DNA of 5,633 nucleotides from Bacteroidota bacterium. GTDB taxonomy: Bacteria; Bacteroidota; Bacteroidia; NS11-12g; UBA9320. The notes beneath the pieces are model-generated. The model saw nothing but the letters and a program-made list of their open reading frames with translations, ran no database searches and had not been told where the DNA came from. This document shows, piece by piece, positions 1 through 5,524 of the stretch (positions are counted from its first letter, which is position 1; each line of letters begins with the position of its first letter). The translations under genes were made by a program, and so were the position numbers. The stretch lies in assembly GCA_003484585.1 (NCBI GenBank), contig DNBZ01000216.1:1-5633 (forward strand). Reading direction: 5' to 3'.

Positions 1-556
1 ACGAGCCTAGATTTGGTGGCTTGATATACATCGGCACTCCAAGAGCTGCTTGAGCCTTTTCGTATGTTATTTGGTTTCGCTGTGAGTTGTGGTAAGCTAA
101 GAATTTGCTATTGGCTATCCCCGCTTCGCTAAGTACTCGCTTGGCTACTTCCTTGTCTATACATAGAGCAGAGCCTATAACTCCGGGTCCTACGAAGGGT
201 ATGTTCATCGTTTTTAGTAGACCTTGCAGACTTCCATCCTCTCCGCCTGTACCATGTACTATAGGAAATACGGCTGCTAGTTTTGGCAGTTCTGCGTTTG
301 TACTTTGATTTATCAATACACCTCTGTCTCCTCCGGGTAGCAGACTTAGTCTGTTTGCAGAAGGTAAAACCACATTCTCAGCATTGAGCTCTTCTAGAGA
401 TTTGGCATACCAACTCCCATCCTTAGCAATAGCTATTGGGTTCAGGGTATATTTAGTATTATCTATCGCTTTTGCTATATTTCTAGCAGAGCGAATAGAG
501 ACCTCGTGTTCGGTAGATTTTCCACCGTAGATGATTGCAATGTGTTGTGCCGCCAT
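1..556 (-). CDS. ddl: D-alanine--D-alanine ligase, N-terminal part (cut by window edge)
   Basis: This ATP-grasp ligase joins two D-alanines to make the dipeptide used for peptidoglycan precursors in the cytoplasm. 185 codons are visible of a family usually about 310-370 residues long; the C-terminal half lies beyond the left edge. What I see: the N-terminal motif GGKSTEHEVS at residues 11-20, with Glu16 in the place of the glutamate that contacts the first D-Ala; FPIVHGTGGEDGSLQG at 97-112; PFVGPGVIGSALCIDK at 120-135; and IKPPNLGS at 178-185, which opens the ATP-binding KPxxxGSS segment. The ATG at 554-556 is the first possible start, because in-frame TAA codons lie just upstream. There is no Shine-Dalgarno sequence. 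The insertion between the first two motifs (about residues 45-90) suits the longer DdlA-like branch. The gene follows the amidohydrolase by 72 bp but has its own -7-like element, so it may be transcribed alone. The family assignment is very secure. Confidence 0.95.
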   Translation of the reverse strand, partial: MAAQHIAIIYGGKSTEHEVSIRSARNIAKAIDNTKYTLNPIAIAKDGSWYAKSLEELNAENVVLPSANRLSLLPGGDRGVLINQSTNAELPKLAAVFPIVHGTGGEDGSLQGLLKTMNIPFVGPGVIGSALCIDKEVAKRVLSEAGIANSKFLAYHNSQRNQITYEKAQAALGVPMYIKPPNLGS

Positions 557-564
557 ATATTATT

Positions 565-576
565 ATTTGTACAAAT
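565..576. promoter_or_regulatory. Perfect 12-bp palindrome ATTTGTACAAAT before ddl
   Basis: ATTTGTACAAAT is its own reverse complement. It ends 20 bp before the ddl start codon and overlaps the -7-like element at 572-579. That position would suit a repressor site. However, one or two 12-bp palindromes are expected by chance in a window of this size and composition, so function is only a possibility. Confidence 0.25.
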
Positions 577-579
577 GTG
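572..579 (-). promoter_or_regulatory. Possible -7 element CACATTTG for ddl
   Basis: On the minus strand CACATTTG matches the Bacteroidota -7 consensus TAnnTTTG at all but the first fixed base. It lies 15 bp upstream of the ddl start codon, like the elements before the other minus-strand genes here. I see no TTG -33 box at the usual spacing, so this is a weak call that rests mainly on position. Confidence 0.3.
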
Positions 580-628
580 CATCTAGACTTCTTCGCGTTA
601 TTCACGCTTATTAGTCTTATGTATGTTT

Positions 629-1693
629 TTAAGACTTTATTCTATCGTAAAATGCTTGTGTATCGTCTCCATAGAGCCATTTCACAACGTTATTTTCCCA
701 AATCTCAGCGTGCTGCTTGCTGTTAATTAGACCTTCTTCTAGGGCTAGGTCTAGTAATTTCCCAGGATAGCTACTTTGTTTTTCACTTTCCATCTCACCC
801 AAAGGGTAAGGGTCGTCTAATCCCATAAGTATCTGATCCGTAGTTTTTTGTCTACGAAGCATTACCTCAAAAGAAATAGTATCGTGCACTAAAGTGTCGA
901 AGTATATGTTAGGATGTCCCACAGCCTTTCGTGGACGTTCCATTCCTTCGAAAAGGTCTGGTCTGCCATCAAAACCTTGGGTTCTTCTTCCTAGGTTTAT
1001 ATGATTGAGCTGCCCTCCGTGTGCAAAGCACGTTCGTATATTGGGATACTTCTCATAATACCCATTCAGTGTGTAGAAGTGATAGGAGTCTGCACATTGG
1101 GCTAGCATCCAGATCAGGTGAAATCTCCACGATGTATCTTCTAGTTTTATAAATTTCTCTCCGTCATAGGGATGTACCTCTATGGCTAGCTTGTATTTGT
1201 TTGCTAGTTCTAGTATAGGCTCAGTTTCTTTATTGAAAATCACCCTCCATTTACCAGCGGTATTGAGATAGTGAGTAGGTAGGCAGAGTACTTTCATACC
1301 CAGTTTCTCTACACATCGCTCTATTTCCCATAGAGCACTTTCCACGAAACCTGCGTGTACTACAAACCCAGTGGTAAACTTTCCATTATTATCTGCTTGT
1401 ACCTCTGCATTAAAATCATTTTGAAATCTTAAAGCCTGCTTCATGTCGCTCTGTGTGAGCCCATTACCGTATAGCTGCGATAGGTTTAGTACTACTGCGT
1501 GGTCTATCTTGTTCTCATCCATCCACTCTAGTTTTTCGTTTAAGAAAAAACTGTCTGCAGTGATAGGCCTAGACCAGTTTTTTTGACGCATAAACTTACG
1601 GTCACTGTCTATCCAAAAGATTTCTTTGTCTTTCATGAACTTGGGTATTTGCTCAGGATAAGGCAGCAGGTGTGAGTGTCCGTTTATTTTCAT
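629..1693 (-). CDS. ACMSD-like amidohydrolase (amidohydrolase_2 family)
   Basis: This is a 354-residue metal-dependent hydrolase or decarboxylase with the layout of 2-amino-3-carboxymuconate-6-semialdehyde decarboxylase (ACMSD), which acts in the kynurenine/3-hydroxyanthranilate branch of tryptophan breakdown. Visible metal-site residues are His6 and His8 (NGHSH), His174 (EVHPYD), His225 (CFAHGG) and Asp293 (MGLDDPYPLGE). They fall in the same order and nearly the same spacing as His9, His11, His177, His228 and Asp294 of Pseudomonas ACMSD. GRRTQGFDGRPDL (235-247) and FDTLVHD (265-271) also resemble ACMSD, with Arg236 in the place of a substrate-binding arginine. The region at residues 20-80 differs from classical ACMSD, so the substrate may differ. 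No kynurenine-pathway neighbour is visible, which weakens the pathway assignment. The ATG start puts the HxH motif at residue 6, as expected. There is no signal peptide, so it is probably cytoplasmic. Fold and family are secure; exact substrate is moderate. Confidence 0.88.
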   Translation of the reverse strand: MKINGHSHLLPYPEQIPKFMKDKEIFWIDSDRKFMRQKNWSRPITADSFFLNEKLEWMDENKIDHAVVLNLSQLYGNGLTQSDMKQALRFQNDFNAEVQADNNGKFTTGFVVHAGFVESALWEIERCVEKLGMKVLCLPTHYLNTAGKWRVIFNKETEPILELANKYKLAIEVHPYDGEKFIKLEDTSWRFHLIWMLAQCADSYHFYTLNGYYEKYPNIRTCFAHGGQLNHINLGRRTQGFDGRPDLFEGMERPRKAVGHPNIYFDTLVHDTISFEVMLRRQKTTDQILMGLDDPYPLGEMESEKQSSYPGKLLDLALEEGLINSKQHAEIWENNVVKWLYGDDTQAFYDRIKS

Positions 1694-1709
1694 TGATTAT
1701 TGGTTTTCG

Positions 1710-1717
1710 CGAATGTA
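1710..1717 (-). promoter_or_regulatory. Possible -7 element TACATTCG before the amidohydrolase gene
   Basis: On the minus strand TACATTCG fits TAnnTTTG with one change (T to C at position 7). It lies 16 bp before the ATG at 1693, inside the 72-bp gap after the patatin gene. It overlaps a small TTCGCGAA palindrome at 1706-1713. No clear TTG -33 box is seen. If real, the leader would be only about 10 nt. Confidence 0.35.
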
Positions 1718-1765
1718 CTACAGCTAAGTAGATACATAAAGCTTTGTTTTAAAAATGTGCTAAAC

Positions 1766-2623
1766 CTATTTTAAGGCTTTGAAATATTTGAGCGTAGCAG
1801 ACTTTCCTTCTTTGTAGAGAATATCCTGCTGCTCCTTGGTTAAGCTAAAGTTGGTTATAGCAATTCCTTTATTTTTAATAATAACCGTAGTTTTATCACT
1901 TTCTAGTGTTTTAAAAAAGTCTACGTCTTGAGCATTGAGCACTGTGCGAAAGAGATGCTTAAGGTATGAGCTGACATCATTAAAATCTAGTCCGTCATCT
2001 TCTTCGTTGATGTCTAAGAAAAAACCAAGTGTTTTATCCAAATCTTCAAAGGCTGTGATAGGGTAGTTATAGAGCACTCCGCCATCTACATAGATGTGAT
2101 TATTAGGTTTTTCATCAGGAAATTTCCACGCATCAAAGAAAAGAGGAATGGACATGCTAGCACGGATACTCTCAGCTATTTTAACGTCTGGCGTCTTTTC
2201 TAAGGAGAATTCTGTAAGGGTGGCAGTGTTAAGGTCTGAGGCAAATACTTTGAGTGTTTTATATCCCAGCTCCTCTAGCTCTGCAAAGGTTAGGTGCTTA
2301 TTGCCAGTCTTTTGTTCTATGATTTGTTGTAGCCAGGTTAGAAGTTTTTCTCCTCTGTATAGGCCATACTTAGTAGTGAGCTTCAGTGGGTTTAGATCAT
2401 CTTGAAACTTTTTAAAATTGGTATCTCCTAGTACTTCTACTATCTCTTTGGAGGAGTAGCCCAGGCTAATAAGTGCAGCGGCTACGGCACCAGCAGATGT
2501 TCCTGCTGTTCGTTTTACCTGACTAAGTATTCCTTGTTTCTCTAAGGCTTCTATGGCTCCGGCGTATGCTATGCCTAGCACTCCGCCACCTTTAAATACT
2601 AAGTTTTCTATTGTACGTGTCAT
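1766..2623 (-). CDS. Patatin-like phospholipase family protein
   Basis: This 285-residue serine acylhydrolase uses the patatin Ser-Asp dyad and probably cleaves acyl groups from phospholipids or other lipids. The complete catalytic set is visible: the oxyanion-hole glycine run KGGGVLG at residues 11-17, the nucleophile elbow GTSAG at 41-45 (Ser43), the SIRASMSIPLFF segment at 152-163, and the catalytic aspartate in DGG at 180-182 (Asp180). There is no signal peptide or membrane segment and no extra domain, so it looks like a cytoplasmic single-domain member. The GGGVLG motif is in the expected place relative to the ATG. The gene lies 89 bp after the 366-residue unknown gene and 72 bp before the amidohydrolase. 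It has the best promoter-like element among the minus-strand genes. I see no toxin, CBASS or secretion partner next to it. The family call is secure; the natural substrate cannot be told. Confidence 0.93.
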   Translation of the reverse strand: MTRTIENLVFKGGGVLGIAYAGAIEALEKQGILSQVKRTAGTSAGAVAAALISLGYSSKEIVEVLGDTNFKKFQDDLNPLKLTTKYGLYRGEKLLTWLQQIIEQKTGNKHLTFAELEELGYKTLKVFASDLNTATLTEFSLEKTPDVKIAESIRASMSIPLFFDAWKFPDEKPNNHIYVDGGVLYNYPITAFEDLDKTLGFFLDINEEDDGLDFNDVSSYLKHLFRTVLNAQDVDFFKTLESDKTTVIIKNKGIAITNFSLTKEQQDILYKEGKSATLKYFKALK

Positions 2624-2642
2624 CCTTTTCTTAAAAACTGCT

Positions 2643-2650
2643 CAAAGATA
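2643..2650 (-). promoter_or_regulatory. -7 element TATCTTTG before the patatin-like gene
   Basis: TATCTTTG on the minus strand is an exact match to the Bacteroidota -7 consensus TAnnTTTG. It ends 19 bp before the patatin ATG, predicting a leader of about a dozen bases. The usual TTG about 19-21 bp further upstream is missing. A 7+7 bp inverted repeat occupies that spacer instead. Confidence 0.5.
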
Positions 2651-2670
2651 TACATCGTAGTTTGATGTAT
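2650..2670. promoter_or_regulatory. Inverted repeat (operator or weak hairpin) upstream of the patatin-like gene
   Basis: The perfect 7-bp arms ATACATC (2650-2656) and GATGTAT (2664-2670) are separated by 7 bp. The repeat abuts, and by one base overlaps, the TATCTTTG element, exactly where a repressor would block the promoter. On the minus strand it could also fold into a weak hairpin (two G-C pairs) 42 bp after the stop codon of the preceding gene, but no U-run follows directly, so a terminator is less likely. Function is inferred from position. Confidence 0.35.
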
Positions 2671-2712
2671 GAGCGTAACTCGATGAAGATGGATGAAAAT
2701 AGTTTGGACTAC

Positions 2713-3813
2713 CTAGGCTATATCCCTGCGGCGTTCCGTTTCCTTTTCTATTATATTGGCTACCGAGCGGAAATTATGGCGAATGGTATTCCAACGGTCA
2801 GGATACTTACCGAAGAGTTCGAAAGTCTTCTTGGCGTGCTTATTCAGAGCATCCGTGATACTGGCATTACTCACCGGTGGGGAGCAGTGATTTCCTATAT
2901 TTTTACCGATCACACTCAGACCTTTGTCCTGTGCTATGTTAGCCGCTGCCTCATATCGGTCTAGTAGTTTGTAGGTCTTAGCGTATCTACCCAGTTGCAT
3001 TTCATCTTCATTGGCATAAACCACTGACTTAGAACTGCTAGTGAAACTTGCTAGGTGAGAAGGGGTGAGGACTATCTCACGCTCATCTTGTATCAAGGCA
3101 AGGTTTAGCTCTATCTTTACGTGTCGCTCCAGGTTGGGTTCTAGTTGGTCAAAAGGAAGTCTGTACTCCTTTAGTTCATCTACAAACTCGCGACTCATTC
3201 GTATTTCTACGGTATACTTTTTCTGTAACTTATTTACTATCAGCTGTATAAACTGGCTTATGGCTACTTCGTAGTTTTGACTTTGTATGCTAAGTTGCTT
3301 CTTAGTCTCGGCTATCTCCACAGTCGCCATCAGATTACTTCTGCCTATGTCTTTTAATATATCCTTGTCCTGATTTCTAATATGTAGTAAGCTATCTATA
3401 AAACCTCTTATCGTTCGTTCAAACTGTTTCTTTTCTGCTGCTAGTAGATACTTGTCTTTGGCTAGTCCGTAGGGCATTAGTTGTACTAATAGGAAAAGGG
3501 TGCAGTCTTCTACCTGTATATTCCTGAGTAGCAGAAAGTCTCGCTCCAGTTCCATCTCTAGTAGAGTTTGACCTATTTGTTGCTTCTTGCTAAAAGGAGT
3601 TTCATTAATAGCATACCATCCCGTATTGCTAGTGGCTAAAAAGTGGGAGAGTGAAGCTGGAAGTGAATTAACATATTCTCCTTTTTCTGTTTGAATAAGG
3701 ACAGTGCCATTGTCGTATTGAGCTATACAATAGATATGATGTGCCTGTGCTAAAGAGCTAGATATGAAATCTGCTAGCAACTGCTGAGGCGGTATATTAC
3801 TACTTAATAACAC
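2713..3813 (-). CDS. Unrecognised 366-residue protein, possible DNA-binding C-terminus
   Basis: I do not recognise this protein. Residues about 1-115 look like a mixed alpha/beta sensor-type fold (alternating strands around HHIYCIAQYDNG and CTLFLLVQL). Residues about 122-200 are charged and strongly helical, possibly a coiled-coil linker. Residues 280-330 contain LLDRYEAAANIAQ followed by GKNIGNHC and ASITDALNKH, which reads like a helix-turn-helix. PDRW and a basic ERRRD tail close the chain. Residues 229-257 faintly resemble the linker after the AAA+ domain of NtrC-type activators, but no Walker A, Walker B or GAFTGA motif is present, so it is not such an ATPase. There is no signal peptide or membrane segment. 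The start is GTG at 3811-3813; an in-frame TGA four codons upstream and no other Met before residue 87 support it. It is divergent from the small basic protein at 4005, across a region full of TTAAG repeats. Gene reality is secure; a regulator role is a guess. Confidence 0.75.
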   Translation of the reverse strand: MLLSSNIPPQQLLADFISSSLAQAHHIYCIAQYDNGTVLIQTEKGEYVNSLPASLSHFLATSNTGWYAINETPFSKKQQIGQTLLEMELERDFLLLRNIQVEDCTLFLLVQLMPYGLAKDKYLLAAEKKQFERTIRGFIDSLLHIRNQDKDILKDIGRSNLMATVEIAETKKQLSIQSQNYEVAISQFIQLIVNKLQKKYTVEIRMSREFVDELKEYRLPFDQLEPNLERHVKIELNLALIQDEREIVLTPSHLASFTSSSKSVVYANEDEMQLGRYAKTYKLLDRYEAAANIAQDKGLSVIGKNIGNHCSPPVSNASITDALNKHAKKTFELFGKYPDRWNTIRHNFRSVANIIEKETERRRDIA

Positions 3814-3825
3814 TGTGAATACTCA

Positions 3826-3833
3826 CGAAGGTA
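3826..3833 (-). promoter_or_regulatory. Possible -7 element TACCTTCG before the 366-residue unknown gene
   Basis: TACCTTCG on the minus strand fits TAnnTTTG with one change, the same T-to-C change seen before the amidohydrolase and ppx genes. It ends 12 bp before the GTG start, so the transcript would be almost leaderless. No -33 TTG is present at the usual distance; TTAAG repeats fill the upstream DNA. Confidence 0.35.
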
Positions 3834-3927
3834 AGGGAATTAAGCAAAACATTAAGCTTAATTAAGTATTTAAGTTAGCTTGATTTAAGTGGTTTACGGC
3901 AAAGTTAAGTAATGTAGTTTTTGCTTA

Positions 3928-3957
3928 ATTATCATAAAATCAGAGTATTATGATAAT
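3928..3957. promoter_or_regulatory. Perfect 10+10 bp dyad upstream of the small basic protein gene
   Basis: The arms ATTATCATAA (3928-3937) and TTATGATAAT (3948-3957) are exact reverse complements with a 10-bp spacer, so their centres are 20 bp apart, about two helical turns. The dyad lies 47 bp before the ATG at 4005 and directly upstream of a TAATATTG sequence (3957-3964) that is one mismatch from TAnnTTTG on the plus strand. That arrangement suits a dimeric regulator site over a promoter. As RNA the stem would have only one G-C pair and be weak. Confidence 0.4.
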
Positions 3958-4004
3958 AATATTGCCACAGATTAAGGAGTTAAATAAAGTAAAGATTAAG
4001 TAAA

Positions 4005-4436
4005 ATGGAAGCAAGAATCACAGTAGAGCAGTACTTTATGTACGAGGTAGTAGCTACTTTTAATGCAGTAGTAGAGTGGGTAAAAGGTGAAAACCGTAGT
4101 ATGAGTCAATGGAAAAGTCAGGTGGCTAAGCTGAAAAAAGCGTTTCACTATTTTATGTTGGAGCTAGAAGTAGATGAGTTCAAAGACTTAAGACTACCTA
4201 GTGAGAAGCAATCGACTGAGGGAGTGGCCAAGTCAAAAGTTAAAGCCAAAAGTAGGAGAGGTGTAGGAGTAGCTTCTAAAGTAAAAACAGTAGGCAAGCA
4301 GCTACAATTATTCTTTATCAAAACGGCAAAGTCATCAATACTAAGATGTGTTATCGTGATAGAGGAGGTCTCTCAGTGGTGTGCCAAGCAGCTTATGGGA
4401 GAAGTAGAAGACTTTGAAAATAAAAAACGGAAATAA
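4005..4436 (+). CDS. Small basic hypothetical protein, orphan
   Basis: I do not recognise this 143-residue protein. It has 27 Lys/Arg against 18 Asp/Glu by my count, so it is clearly basic. Residues 5-64 look helical and amphipathic with many aromatic residues (YFMYEVV, WVKG, AFHYFML). Residues 74-98 form a basic linker rich in Lys, Ser and Val (KSKVKAKSRRGVGVASK). Residues 99-131 form a second, more hydrophobic helix (LQLFFIKTA, ILRCVIVIEEVSQW). The tail NKKRK is basic again. Two helices joined by a basic tether suggest binding to nucleic acid or the membrane surface, but no family motif supports this. Codon use (many GTA, AGT, CTA) matches the neighbours, so it does not look recently acquired. 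The start is ATG at 4005 with no Shine-Dalgarno sequence. It is the only complete plus-strand gene here, divergent from 2713-3813 and convergent with ppx, with TTAAG clusters on both sides. Confidence 0.7.
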   Translation: MEARITVEQYFMYEVVATFNAVVEWVKGENRSMSQWKSQVAKLKKAFHYFMLELEVDEFKDLRLPSEKQSTEGVAKSKVKAKSRRGVGVASKVKTVGKQLQLFFIKTAKSSILRCVIVIEEVSQWCAKQLMGEVEDFENKKRK

Positions 4437-4620
4437 ATACAATTCTCTTTCTTACGTTATATGCTATCTAAACGAACTAGAGGGATCTCTATTTCTGGGC
4501 TACAGTATCATTCTTTAGAATGTAAGAGATGGATGGAATTAGGAACTAACTGTTGACGATGTTGTGCGTTTAAGTTGATCTGTTTACTGCAAAAGCTTAG
4601 GTTTAAGTAGCGTTAAGCGT
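4437..4620. other. Convergent intergenic region with three TTAAG copies and weak inverted repeats
   Basis: These 184 bp lie between the converging ends of the small basic gene and ppx. I see no coding frame or RNA gene. Two small inverted repeats are present: TAGAG-GGAT-CTCTA at 4478-4491, followed by TTT, and CATTCT-TT-AGAATG at 4509-4522. Neither is a convincing terminator. Plus-strand TTAAG copies at 4570, 4603 and 4613 echo the cluster on the other side of the small gene. Confidence 0.5.
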
Positions 4621-5514
4621 TTATCTAGCCTTGTATTTTTTATAAAGTGCTCTCGCTATACCATCGGAGAGACCCACCTTAGGAATGTAGATCTGCTCAG
4701 CACCTAGCCAATCTGCGGCAGTAAGAAAGATCTGAGAAGCAGGGATAATAACATCTGCACGATCTGGATTAAGTACAAATCGAGTGATCCGTTCATCATA
4801 GTCTACGGCGTCTAGTTCTACTTTGAAAGCAGCTAAATCTACCGTATTAATGAAGTAGTCATTTTGTTGTTTGCGGAGCACCTTTAGAATTTTATTGATG
4901 TTGCCACCAGTACCTAGAATTGGAGTGCCCGATTTTAGAAGTTGATGCTTGTCAAACCATTCTTTCATTTGATCCCATAGAGCAGAATCTACAGCATCAT
5001 GAAGCAGTCTTACAGTACCTATCTGTAGCGATATAGAATCTACTTTCTTTGCGTTTTTGATGTATGAGAGTTCTGTACTTCCTCCGCCTACATCTATGAA
5101 CACGGCACCTTCAAAATGAGGCATAAAGTCTGGCAAATCTGCAAATGATATGGTATCTGCTTCTTGCTCGCCACCTATTATCTCTAGGTCTATATCAGCA
5201 TAGCCTTTTATCTCTGATATGATAAATGGGCTATTGCTAGCTTCTCGCATAGCACTTGTGGCGTATGCTCTATAGTCTAAGACTTGGTGTACATTCATCA
5301 GGTGCTTAAACGAACGCATGGTCTTGATGAGTTGATCAGATTTCTCTTCTCCTATTTTTCCGTGGATAAAAGCGTCTTCTCCTAATCGGATAGGCACACG
5401 CACTAGGGATAGCTTTCGAAATATAGGACCTTCTTTAGTTTCGAATACATTGGTGAAAAGTAATCTAACAGCATTGGAGCCTACGTCTATGGATGCGAAT
5501 TTATATAGTTTCAA
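4621..5514 (-). CDS. ppx: Exopolyphosphatase / GppA-family phosphatase (short form)
   Basis: This 297-residue member of the Ppx/GppA branch of the actin/ASKHA ATPase fold removes phosphate from polyphosphate or from pppGpp; sequence alone does not decide which. Visible motifs in order: phosphate-1 loop IDVGSNAVRLL (9-19), YATSAMREASN (84-94), IIGGEQEA (112-119) with the glutamate region that holds the catalytic acid, phosphate-2 loop FIDVGGGSTEL (139-149), LGTGGNINK (200-208), then a DRADVI motif and GLSDGIA near the C-terminus. It lacks the C-terminal HD-like domain of the roughly 500-residue enterobacterial enzymes, giving the single-module length common in Bacteroidota. The start is TTG at 5512-5514: the DVGSN motif sits at the usual distance from it, and the 21 codons checked upstream contain no ATG, GTG or TTG. 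No polyphosphate kinase gene is in view. It is convergent with the small basic gene and divergent from the gene at the right edge. Confidence 0.93.
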   Translation of the reverse strand: MKLYKFASIDVGSNAVRLLFTNVFETKEGPIFRKLSLVRVPIRLGEDAFIHGKIGEEKSDQLIKTMRSFKHLMNVHQVLDYRAYATSAMREASNSPFIISEIKGYADIDLEIIGGEQEADTISFADLPDFMPHFEGAVFIDVGGGSTELSYIKNAKKVDSISLQIGTVRLLHDAVDSALWDQMKEWFDKHQLLKSGTPILGTGGNINKILKVLRKQQNDYFINTVDLAAFKVELDAVDYDERITRFVLNPDRADVIIPASQIFLTAADWLGAEQIYIPKVGLSDGIARALYKKYKAR

Positions 5515-5524
5515 AATAGTGGCA

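Larger units (their letters stand above)
3803..4000. repeat. Cluster of 11 TTAAG/CTTAA pentamers in the divergent intergenic region
   Basis: TTAAG occurs on the plus strand at 3840, 3852, 3862, 3870, 3885, 3905, 3972 and 3996. It occurs on the minus strand (CTTAA) at 3803, 3857 and 3924. About one would be expected by chance in this AT-rich stretch. At 3852-3866 the copies overlap into TTAAGCTTAATTAAG, which contains two 10-bp perfect palindromes. Successive copies between 3840 and 3905 are 8-20 bp apart, several near one helical turn. The array covers the space between the start codons at 3813 and 4005, so it could be a set of protein-binding sites controlling one or both genes. It is not a CRISPR array and not a long direct repeat. 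Confidence 0.6.

Noticed and set aside
105..726. Two short plus-strand frames over ddl and the amidohydrolase tail
   Set aside because: They are opposite to strongly supported genes, rich in Ser, Pro and Leu as is typical of antisense frames, and carry no recognisable motif.
557..1765. Identical 72-bp gaps on both sides of the amidohydrolase gene
   Set aside because: The two gap sequences do not resemble each other, so the equal length is a coincidence and not a duplicated element.
1766..2623. Patatin-like protein as an anti-phage (CBASS) effector
   Set aside because: No cyclase, sensor or other defence gene lies nearby and the protein has no extra domain; the context is housekeeping.
2662..2964. 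Open plus-strand frame of 100 codons
   Set aside because: It lies almost wholly inside the minus-strand gene at 2713-3813 in a different frame and has no promoter or motif, so it is a shadow frame.
2148..3274. Short plus-strand frames inside the patatin-like and unknown genes
   Set aside because: Antisense shadows of genes whose own frames are much longer and motif-bearing.
2713..3813. Sigma-54 activator (NtrC family)
   Set aside because: No Walker A, Walker B or GAFTGA motif anywhere in the protein; only a short linker-like resemblance.
3803..4000. Repeat region as a CRISPR array or plasmid-type iteron origin
   Set aside because: The unit is only five bases, spacing is irregular, orientation is mixed, and no cas, replication-initiator or DnaA-box signal is present.
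4478..4494. TAGAG-GGAT-CTCTA followed by TTT as a terminator
   Set aside because: Only a 5-bp stem and three T residues, too weak to call.
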